This document shows positions 1-6,104 of a DNA stretch of 16,065 bases, piece after piece; the stretch's first letter is position 1; every line of letters begins with the position of its first letter. Origin of the DNA: Hyphomonas sp. (lineage in GTDB: Bacteria > Pseudomonadota > Alphaproteobacteria > Caulobacterales > Hyphomonadaceae); contig JANSXJ010000047.1 in NCBI GenBank assembly GCA_024743015.1, positions 1 through 16,065 of the forward strand. The letters run 5' to 3'. The notes beneath the pieces were generated by a model, which saw only the letters and a program-made list of their open reading frames with translations, ran no database searches and was not told the origin of the DNA. A program made the translations under genes and the position numbers.

Positions 1-117
1 AGCCCGCCCTTATATGCAGTGCAGCACGCGAGCGCAACCCGCCCTTGCATTCTCAAACAGCTCTATTTACGCAACCGTGCAATGCGCCGTCCGAAGAGCA
101 GGAGATTGAGACCGATC

Positions 118-756
118 GTGAGTGTTCCCGCCGAAGCCCCAAAAGATTGCGATCTCTGCCCCAGACTGCGCCAATTCATCCTGGATCAACGTCAAAAAGA
201 GCCCGATTGGTTCAACGGTGCCGTGCCAAGCTTTGGCGATGAAGCTGCCAAGTTGCTGGTAATTGGGCTCGCCCCGGGCATGACGGGCGCGAACCGAACC
301 GGGCGACCGTTTACGGGCGACTGGGCTGGCGATTTGCTATATGCGACGCTGGGCAAGTTCGGGTTTTGCGAGGGGACATATGACCGTCGTCCCGACGACG
401 GGCTCACGCTGAAAGGTGCGATGATCACCAACGCGGTGCGCTGTGTTCCGCCGCAGAATAAACCCGTCGGCGCGGAGATCAATCAGTGCCGCCCGTACCT
501 GAAAGCCCGAATTGAGGCGCTTCCAAGCGTTAAAGTTCTCCTTTGCCTCGGAAAAATCAGTCATGATTCGACGGTCCGAACCCTTGGATTGAGATTAAAA
601 GATCATCCATTCGGTCACGGAACCGAGTATCGGGTCGGAAACATGACGTTGCTCTCCAGCTATCATTGCTCCCGCTACAACACCAATACGCGGCGGCTGA
701 CCGAGGAAATGTTCGAAGATATCTTTTCCCGTGCGCGCGCGCTCGTTGACGCGTGA
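118..756 (+). CDS. Uracil-DNA glycosylase, family 5 (UdgB-like, Fe-S)
   Basis: Base-excision repair enzyme that removes uracil and related deaminated bases from DNA in the cytoplasm. Numbered from the GTG at 118 (212 aa), it has four cysteines spaced as in the 4Fe-4S uracil-DNA glycosylases: C11 and C14 near the N-terminus, C109 in NAVRCVPP and C124 in NQCRPYL. The nucleotide-pocket loop GLAPGMTGANRTGRPF is at 50-65. The leucine-loop motif SYHCSRYNTNT is at 181-191, with H183. The motif 1 sequence lacks a catalytic Asp, as in family 5. The start is uncertain. GTG 118 puts about 10 residues before the first Cys, as is usual, with AGGAG at 100-104 (spacing 13, long). ATG 82 and ATG 19 are also open in frame but add an arginine-rich stretch. 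No operon partner is obvious; LemA follows after 65 nt. Confidence 0.9.
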   Translation: MSVPAEAPKDCDLCPRLRQFILDQRQKEPDWFNGAVPSFGDEAAKLLVIGLAPGMTGANRTGRPFTGDWAGDLLYATLGKFGFCEGTYDRRPDDGLTLKGAMITNAVRCVPPQNKPVGAEINQCRPYLKARIEALPSVKVLLCLGKISHDSTVRTLGLRLKDHPFGHGTEYRVGNMTLLSSYHCSRYNTNTRRLTEEMFEDIFSRARALVDA

Positions 757-766
757 CGCTTGCGTC
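755..766. repeat. Perfect 12-nt palindrome at the end of the glycosylase gene
   Basis: GACGC-TT-GCGTC overlaps the TGA stop of the glycosylase gene. With G-U pairing an RNA stem could extend one or two pairs. There is no T-run after it, so as an intrinsic terminator it is weak. It could be a protein-binding palindrome in the 65-nt gap before lemA, or chance. Confidence 0.25.
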
Positions 767-821
767 GCCTGTTTGAGCCGTTTAGCTAATATTCAACACG
801 AACTCTAAGGGGGATCTTCGA

Positions 822-1382
822 ATGACTCCACTATACGTCGTCCTGGGCTTAATCGTCCTGCTCGCCGTTTTTGTGATTGGTATCTATAACGGCCTGGTCG
901 CTAAGCGACAGCGCTGCAATCAGGCATTTGCCGACATTGATGTGCAGCTGAAGCAGCGCCAGAATCTGATTCCGAATCTTGTTGAAACGGTCAAAGGCTA
1001 CGCCGCGCACGAGAAAGAAACACTGGATGCAGTGATTCAGGCACGCCAGGGCGCCGTCGCCGCCAATACACCGGGCGAGATGGGCGCCGCAGAAGGCATG
1101 CTGGGTCAAGCGCTTGGCCGTCTGTTTGCACTTGCGGAAGCCTATCCGGACCTGAAGGCCAATCAGAACTTCATGGATCTGCAGGATGAGCTGGCCGTCA
1201 TCGAAGACAAGATCGCTGCGGCGCGCCGTTTCTACAACTCTGCCGTTCAGGACTATAACACCGCCCGCGAGCAGTTTCCGGGGTCTCTCGTCGCTGGCAG
1301 CTTCAATTTCGAACCACGCGAATTCTTCGACCTCGGGGAAGACCGCGCTTCGATGAGCACGCCGCCTGAGGTGAAATTCTAG
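822..1382 (+). CDS. lemA: LemA family protein
   Basis: Inner-membrane protein of the LemA family, whose molecular role is not settled; members occur beside membrane proteases or TPM-domain proteins. The 186 aa begin with one transmembrane helix (about residues 4-25). A mostly helical soluble part follows with the family core: VQLKQRQNLIPNLVETVKGY (about 42-61), then helices rich in Ala, Glu and Gln, and RRFYNSAVQDYNTARE (about 135-150). Length is typical. The start is well supported: AAGGGGG at 807-813 lies 8 nt before the ATG. The next gene begins 13 nt after the stop and encodes another single-helix membrane protein with an FHA domain, so the two may be co-expressed. The usual neighbours (TPM-domain protein, M48 protease) are not seen here. 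Confidence 0.93.
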   Translation: MTPLYVVLGLIVLLAVFVIGIYNGLVAKRQRCNQAFADIDVQLKQRQNLIPNLVETVKGYAAHEKETLDAVIQARQGAVAANTPGEMGAAEGMLGQALGRLFALAEAYPDLKANQNFMDLQDELAVIEDKIAAARRFYNSAVQDYNTAREQFPGSLVAGSFNFEPREFFDLGEDRASMSTPPEVKF

Positions 1383-1395
1383 ATCCAAAACGCTC

Positions 1396-1902
1396 ATGGA
1401 AGATATCACACCTATTTTTATAGGAGGCGTGGCATCTGTGGCGGCAGCCGCACTGACCGCCTATCTAACCACGACAATCAAATTGCGTTCAGAGCGCTCG
1501 GCGCTGAATGAGAGTTGGCGTTCGCGTGTGCTTGAACGTTACTTCGAAGGTAATCAAAACTTCGAGAAACTTGCGCAGCAATTCGCAATAGGTGTTCTAT
1601 TCTATGAGGATAAGGCCAACGCGGGCCATCATGATAAACGCTTCATACCCAAGAATTTTAATCTAACCATCGGACGCGACGAAACCTGTGATATCCGCTC
1701 TCTGGATATGCATGTATCCCGCATTCACGCACTGGTTTCTTCCAACGAAAAAGAGGTCTTCATCGAAGACATATTTGCCACCAATCGCACAATGGTGAAT
1801 GGCAAGGAAATACATGAGCTCACGAAACTGAAAGATAATGATGTAATCAAGATTGGGCTTATTGATTTCAAGTTCAAAAAGCTCAATGGCTGGAACTCCT
1901 AA
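1396..1902 (+). CDS. Membrane-anchored FHA-domain protein
   Basis: 168-aa protein with an N-terminal transmembrane helix (about residues 7-28), a charged helical linker and a C-terminal forkhead-associated (FHA) domain, which in this family binds phosphothreonine peptides. FHA landmarks visible: IGRD at 92-95, SRIHA at 108-112 and NRTMVNG at 130-136. The residues that contact phosphate in known FHA domains (R94, S108, N130) and H111 are present. The usual NG of the NGT motif reads NR (R131 for Gly). No good ribosome binding site precedes the ATG, so coupling to lemA (13 nt upstream) is possible. A hand count of 1561-1860 gives about 44% G+C, against about 63% for 1081-1140 in lemA, which suggests a separate origin. 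Ser/Thr kinase or phosphatase partners are not in the window. The FHA call is firm; the function is unknown. Confidence 0.85.
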   Translation: MEDITPIFIGGVASVAAAALTAYLTTTIKLRSERSALNESWRSRVLERYFEGNQNFEKLAQQFAIGVLFYEDKANAGHHDKRFIPKNFNLTIGRDETCDIRSLDMHVSRIHALVSSNEKEVFIEDIFATNRTMVNGKEIHELTKLKDNDVIKIGLIDFKFKKLNGWNS

Positions 1903-1908
1903 GGCTTC

Positions 1909-1929
1909 CTACCGCACAAAGCTCGGTAG
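1909..1929. terminator. Inverted repeat at the FHA / TRAP convergent junction
   Basis: CTACCG-9 nt-CGGTAG, a perfect 6-bp stem that starts 6 nt after the FHA stop and includes the stop codon of the convergent dctM-like gene. There is no T-tract on either side, so a role as bidirectional terminator is only plausible. Confidence 0.3.
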
Positions 1930-3489
1930 CCAGGTCGCCAGGGCCGGAATTGTGGCGACCATCGCGATCATGATCAATTGCAAACCAATAAACGGGAGAG
2001 CGCCGCGCCAGATGTCCATCGTTTCGACGCCTTCAGGTGCCGCGCCGCGCAGATAGAATAGCGCGAATCCGAAGGGCGGGGTCAGGAAGCTCGTTTGCAG
2101 GTTTAGCGCCATCAGGATGGCTAGCCAGACCGGATCTGCGCCAAGAATGATCAGCGGCGGAGCCACGATCGGTACAACCACGAAAACGATCTCGATAAAG
2201 TCCAAAAAGAAGCCGAGCACGAACATGACCAGCATCGTGATGGCGAGCGCGCCCCACAGTCCGCCCGGGATGCCGGTGAGCAGGGCCTCGACATAATGGT
2301 CACCGCCATAGGCCCGAAATACGAGCGCGAACGGGCTGGCCCCGATCAGGATCAGGAATACCATGCTGGTGATCTGAACGCCGGACTTCAACGCATCACT
2401 CAGCTGCTGCGCACGGATCAGGACCCGCGCCGCAGACAGAAGGCCGCCCAAAAATACGAGGGTGGCGAATGCTGCGATTCCCATGCCGAGATAGTCTCCG
2501 GCTGGGATGGCCTCTCGATTTATCCGCAGGTCCATCGAATTGGCCAGGATGCCGAGAACGAGCACACTGGCAAATGCTGCCCAAATGCTCCCGAGGTCAC
2601 CTGGTCTTCCATGCTCTGGTGCCAGGCGTAGACCTGCGAGCAACAATGCGCCGCCGGCGCCAATGGCAGACGCCTCAGTCGGCGAAGCGAGGCCACCGAG
2701 GATCGATCCAAGAACTGCGATAATCAGAAGCAATGGCGCGCCAAGGCTACGGGTGATTTCGCCAAATGAGAGGGGCTCTGTATCCGCTTCCATCTCTATT
2801 GCCGGGCTCGCGCTCGGTCGAAGGATCGCGGTCACGACCAGATAAAGCAGATAGAGTCCGACCAGCATCAGGCCGGGGATCAGGGCGCCTGCAAACAAGT
2901 CACCCACTGAGACAACGCCTGCACCACCCCCAGAGCGCATCGCGGCGGACTGGTTGGCATTTGAAACCGCATCGGCGAGCAGGATCAAGACAATGCTCGG
3001 CGGAATGATCTGGCCGAGCGTTCCGCTCGCTGCAATCGTCCCGGTCGCTAGTTTGGGATCATATCCCTGCTTTAGCATGGTCGGCAGGGCGATCAGGGTC
3101 ATGGTAATCACCGTCGCGCCAACAATCCCGGTCGACGCGGCCAAGAGGGCACCGACGATCACAACGGCGTAGCCAAGCCCGCCGCGGACGCGGGCCAGCA
3201 AACGACTGGCCGTGTGCAACAGATCGTCCGCAACTCTTGAGCGCTCGAGGATGACTCCCATGAGTACGAAGAGCGGTACAGCGATCAGGACCTGGTTTTC
3301 CATCGATCCGAGGATCCGGCTCGGAAGATTGCGCAGGATGGGGAGCGGTATCAGGCCCATCTCGACGCCAATGATCCCGAAAATCAGCGCCACGCCGCCG
3401 AGCGTCAGAGCGACAGGGTAGCCAGCGAGCAAAGCCAGGATGGCGCAGAGGAACATTCCGAGTGCAAGGATTAGTTCGAGTTCCATCAC
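1909..3489 (-). CDS. dctM: TRAP transporter large permease (DctM-type, extended)
   Basis: Membrane subunit that moves substrate with Na+ in a tripartite ATP-independent periplasmic transporter. 526 aa, compared with about 430 for ordinary DctM. Family blocks are clear: MENQVLIAVPLFVLMG (63-78), the GTLGQIIPPSI block (156-166), GLASPTEASAIGA (266-278), SMVFLILIGAS (375-385), and the C-terminal block NLQTSFLTPPFGFALFYLRG (463-482), which is typical of the TakM / mannitol-chloroaromatic branch. Between about 290 and 365 there is an insert with two hydrophobic stretches (about 302-318 and 334-355). The start could be GTG 3489 (4-nt overlap with the small permease) or ATG 3486 (TGATG, 1-nt overlap); either implies translational coupling. 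It is the last gene of the minus-strand block. Confidence 0.93.
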   Translation of the reverse strand: MMELELILALGMFLCAILALLAGYPVALTLGGVALIFGIIGVEMGLIPLPILRNLPSRILGSMENQVLIAVPLFVLMGVILERSRVADDLLHTASRLLARVRGGLGYAVVIVGALLAASTGIVGATVITMTLIALPTMLKQGYDPKLATGTIAASGTLGQIIPPSIVLILLADAVSNANQSAAMRSGGGAGVVSVGDLFAGALIPGLMLVGLYLLYLVVTAILRPSASPAIEMEADTEPLSFGEITRSLGAPLLLIIAVLGSILGGLASPTEASAIGAGGALLLAGLRLAPEHGRPGDLGSIWAAFASVLVLGILANSMDLRINREAIPAGDYLGMGIAAFATLVFLGGLLSAARVLIRAQQLSDALKSGVQITSMVFLILIGASPFALVFRAYGGDHYVEALLTGIPGGLWGALAITMLVMFVLGFFLDFIEIVFVVVPIVAPPLIILGADPVWLAILMALNLQTSFLTPPFGFALFYLRGAAPEGVETMDIWRGALPFIGLQLIMIAMVATIPALATWLPSFVR

Positions 3490-4142
3490 AGCGCCTCCGC
3501 ACTATGATCAGTGTCCGTTTCCGGCTCCCGCAGGCCTCGAATAATCATAGCTGCTTTGATCGACTGGCTGAGCGCCTGACCGATCATCAAGATTGCGAAC
3601 AAAGGAACCATGGTCTTGAACAAGTACTTGATTGGCAGACCATCACTCTCGTTGAAATGCTCCAATCCAATCCAGCTGCGCGCGATCAGACCGGAACCTG
3701 CATAGAGAATGAGCACGCAGATCGGGATGATGAAGATGAGCGAGCCAAACAGCTCAATCCCGGCCTTTGCGCGCGGGCTGAAACGGGGGCGCAGAATATC
3801 CACACGCACATGTCCGTCATCACGAAGCGTCGCGGCTGCTCCGAGCATGAACATCATCGCGAATGTGAAGATCACGCTGTCATTCAACCAGCTGAAACTC
3901 AGTCCAAATACATAGCGAAGGAGCACTGCGGCGAGCTGGATCAGGATGATCAGAAACGCGGCGGCCAGCGCGAGCCCCAGCGCGGCCCCCGAAATGCGGT
4001 CGAGGATGAGGCTAAGCTTGTCCGATACACTGGCGAGTGGTTTCGGGACGGCAAGGATCAGTAGGGGCAAGAGCAATAATGGCGCGAGCCCGTATCCTGC
4101 GAACCGCAGTCCTGTTCCCACACTGGAAACGAATTCTTCCAT
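3486..4142 (-). CDS. dctQ: TRAP transporter small permease (DctQ-type)
   Basis: Four-helix membrane subunit that pairs with the large permease. 218 aa, slightly longer than the common 160-200 because of an N-terminal hydrophobic extension (about residues 15-33). The DctQ signature is clear: an RYVFGLSFSWLND stretch followed by a helix ending in LGAAATLRDDGHVRVDIL, then two further helices. AGGAG stands 10 nt before the ATG. It starts 39 nt after the binding-protein gene and its TGA overlaps the start of the large permease. The order binding protein, small permease, large permease is the usual TRAP order. Confidence 0.93.
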   Translation of the reverse strand: MEEFVSSVGTGLRFAGYGLAPLLLLPLLILAVPKPLASVSDKLSLILDRISGAALGLALAAAFLIILIQLAAVLLRYVFGLSFSWLNDSVIFTFAMMFMLGAAATLRDDGHVRVDILRPRFSPRAKAGIELFGSLIFIIPICVLILYAGSGLIARSWIGLEHFNESDGLPIKYLFKTMVPLFAILMIGQALSQSIKAAMIIRGLREPETDTDHSAEAL

Positions 4143-4181
4143 AGACCCCCAGCTCCTTTTTCGTGTCGACCGGAGCGGCGC

Positions 4182-5291
4182 CTAAAGTTCGCGCGCCACC
4201 ATGTATGGGCTGTCAGAAATGCTTGCCCAGCCGCGCATCTTGATTAGCGCGTCTTCGAAGCTCTCATAGATGCGGCGTTCCAGGTCGCCGGCATTACCAG
4301 CATCGCTGCGGATATCCGCGGACACTTCCTGAACTCGTGCCATCACGTCCTCTGGGAACTGACGGAGCTGCACGCCTTCCTCATTCACCAGTTTCTCTAG
4401 ATAGACGCCGTTCTGGTACGTGAACTCACCGACGGAACGATTGTTGACCTCGCCCGCGGCGGTTCGAATGATGGCTTGTTCGGTCGGGGAGAGACTGTCC
4501 CATTTGGAACGATTCAACCCGAGCGCCAAAGCACTGCCGGGTTCGTGGAAGCCGGGGCCGTAGTGAAATTTCGCCTCGCGGTGGAAGCCGAGGAAGTAGT
4601 CATTCCAGGGACCAACCCATTCGGTTGCATCGATCCGGCCTGTTTGAAGAGCCTGGTAGATCTCGTTCCCAGGAAGCGCCTCAGCCGCGCCGCCCAGCGC
4701 CCGCACGACGTCGCCACCCATGCCGGGAATACGCATTTTCAAGCCGCGGAAGTCATCCAGACTGTTCACTTCATTCTTGAACCACCCGCCCATCTGATGA
4801 CCGGTATTGGCCGCCTGGAATGCTATGACCCCGTATTGGCCCGAGAGTTCTTCCCACAATTGCTGGCCGCCGCCGAAATCGATCCATCCCATGATCTCGG
4901 GCGCGGTCATTCCCATCGGCACAGCCGTGAAGAAGTTGAAGGCTTTGGATTTGGACTGCCAGTAATAGTCGGCGCCATGATACATATCGACATTACCAGA
5001 GGCGACCGCATCAAAGGCCTCAAAGGCCGGTACCAGTTCACCGGAGGCGTAAACCTGAACTTCCATCTGTCCTTCGGAGAGCTCGGCTATGCGATCCGCA
5101 AGGCGTTGCGCGGCCGTCCCAAGTCCAGGCAGATCCTTCGGCCAGGTCGTTGTCATTGTCAGGCGACGCTTCTTGCGCGTCTGAACGGCAGGTCCGGTCG
5201 CGCCGTCGCTGGCGGATTGCGAGCACGCTGTTGTGGCCAGCCCAGCCGCGCCGAGGGTGGCGGCACCGAGCAGTTTCCGGCGGTCTATCAT
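4182..5291 (-). CDS. dctP: TRAP substrate-binding protein, TakP / 2-oxo-acid type
   Basis: Periplasmic solute receptor of the TRAP system. 369 aa starting with a twin-arginine signal: RRKLLG at 4-9, a hydrophobic stretch, and C23 in a loose lipobox (TTAC), so a Tat-exported lipoprotein is possible. The mature part has the conserved FRGLKMRIPG (181-190, with the family arginine at 187). It also has GRIDATEWVGPWND (218-231), the signature of the TakP-like branch that binds 2-oxo acids or lactate-like carboxylates; in TakP the Glu-Trp of this motif lies at the ligand and cation site. The exact substrate cannot be read from sequence. Start supported by GGGAGA about 7 nt before ATG. The stop of bpt lies 18 nt upstream, so it is probably co-transcribed with bpt. 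Confidence 0.93.
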   Translation of the reverse strand: MIDRRKLLGAATLGAAGLATTACSQSASDGATGPAVQTRKKRRLTMTTTWPKDLPGLGTAAQRLADRIAELSEGQMEVQVYASGELVPAFEAFDAVASGNVDMYHGADYYWQSKSKAFNFFTAVPMGMTAPEIMGWIDFGGGQQLWEELSGQYGVIAFQAANTGHQMGGWFKNEVNSLDDFRGLKMRIPGMGGDVVRALGGAAEALPGNEIYQALQTGRIDATEWVGPWNDYFLGFHREAKFHYGPGFHEPGSALALGLNRSKWDSLSPTEQAIIRTAAGEVNNRSVGEFTYQNGVYLEKLVNEEGVQLRQFPEDVMARVQEVSADIRSDAGNAGDLERRIYESFEDALIKMRGWASISDSPYMVAREL

Positions 5292-5309
5292 TTGGTCTCT
5301 CCCGATGGA

Positions 5310-6068
5310 TTATTCACTGTCTTCAAGCGCGCGCCATCGTCCACCGTCAAGCACTTCCAAAGGCTTGAACCGCCGCTTGTAGTCCATTTTTTCGCTGTCT
5401 TTGATCCAGTACCCCAAATAGACGTGGGGCAGCCCGAGCTCGCGGGCATGGCGAATATGATCCAGGATCATGAACGTCCCCAGGCTGCGCTGACGCAAGC
5501 TCGGATCAAAGAACGTGTAGACCATGGAAAAGCCGTCGCGCACCACATCCGTCAGTGAAACCGCAGCGAGTGGAGCGTCATCACCCTCGCCAATTCGGTA
5601 CTCGAACAGCAAGGTTTGTACGGGGCTGTCATTGATCATCGCGCAAAATTCGCGATAACCCATGTCCGACATGCCACCACCATCGTGGCGAGAATGAAGG
5701 TAGGACTTAAGCAACCGAAAGTGTTCGCGATTGGCGCGCGCTTCAATCGGTTTGCGGACGAGGTCAGCATTGGCCTTGTTGATCCGCTTCTGGTTTTTGC
5801 TGGCTTTGAAATTTGCTACGTCGACGCGAACGGACCGGCAGGCATTGCAGGTCGGACAGGCTGGGCGGTAAGCGACGCCCTGGCTACGACGGAAGCCAGC
5901 ACGGCTCAGCTGATCGTGCAATGCGTCCGGATTATCTTGAGTAAGATGGGTGAAGCCTTTGCGCTCAATTTGACCAGGCAGGTAGGGGCAAGGGCTTGCG
6001 CCCGTCACATAGAAGCGCAATCCACGCCGGAGACCCGGTAATTGAAATAGCGATTCGTCTAGCTTCAT
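5310..6068 (-). CDS. bpt: Aspartate/glutamate leucyltransferase (Bpt), N-end-rule enzyme
   Basis: Transfers leucine from Leu-tRNA to proteins with N-terminal Asp or Glu and so marks them for ClpS-ClpAP degradation in the cytoplasm. 252 aa, the usual length. The N-terminal ATE domain has the CPTCNACRSVRVD cluster (about 71-83). The C-terminal GNAT-like domain contains LAAVSLTDVVRDGFSMVYTF and, near the end, HVYLGYWIKDSEKMDYK, both diagnostic of the Ate/Bpt family. The start at 6068 keeps the standard N-terminus (FQLPGLRRGLRFYVTG). It has no useful ribosome binding site, but a promoter-like -10 lies 6 nt before the ATG (separate entry). It sits 17 nt after the SLC13 gene and 18 nt before the TRAP binding protein. 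Confidence 0.95.
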   Translation of the reverse strand: MKLDESLFQLPGLRRGLRFYVTGASPCPYLPGQIERKGFTHLTQDNPDALHDQLSRAGFRRSQGVAYRPACPTCNACRSVRVDVANFKASKNQKRINKANADLVRKPIEARANREHFRLLKSYLHSRHDGGGMSDMGYREFCAMINDSPVQTLLFEYRIGEGDDAPLAAVSLTDVVRDGFSMVYTFFDPSLRQRSLGTFMILDHIRHARELGLPHVYLGYWIKDSEKMDYKRRFKPLEVLDGGRWRALEDSE

Positions 6069-6074
6069 ATCCGT

Positions 6075-6104
6075 AATCTACGCATCTAAAGGTCAAAGCG
6101 CCAA
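6075..6104 (-). promoter_or_regulatory. Candidate promoter giving a leaderless bpt mRNA
   Basis: On the minus strand TTGGCG (6104-6099), an 18-nt spacer and TAGATT (6080-6075) stand just before bpt. TAGATT ends 6 nt before the ATG, so the first transcribed base would be the A of the ATG. This fits the lack of a Shine-Dalgarno sequence. It overlaps the end of the SLC13 gene. Matched by eye only; it may be chance. Confidence 0.35.

Noticed and set aside
1..60. Repeated CCCGCCCTT near the left edge and a TTGCAT-17-TACGCA promoter-like pair
   Set aside because: The repeat is only 9 nt and the -10 match is poor. They are kept only as a reason to leave the glycosylase start uncertain.
537..553. 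A 17-nt stretch identical to one at 8965-8981 (GTTCTCCTTTGCCTCGG)
   Set aside because: In both places it encodes Val-Leu-Leu-Cys-Leu-Gly in unrelated genes. Shared codon choice over a common hydrophobic strand explains it; no flanking similarity.
4476..5558. Long plus-strand open frame (360 codons) opposite the TRAP receptor and bpt
   Set aside because: It is antisense to two well-matched genes, has no family motif and crosses their junction. High G+C produces such shadow frames.
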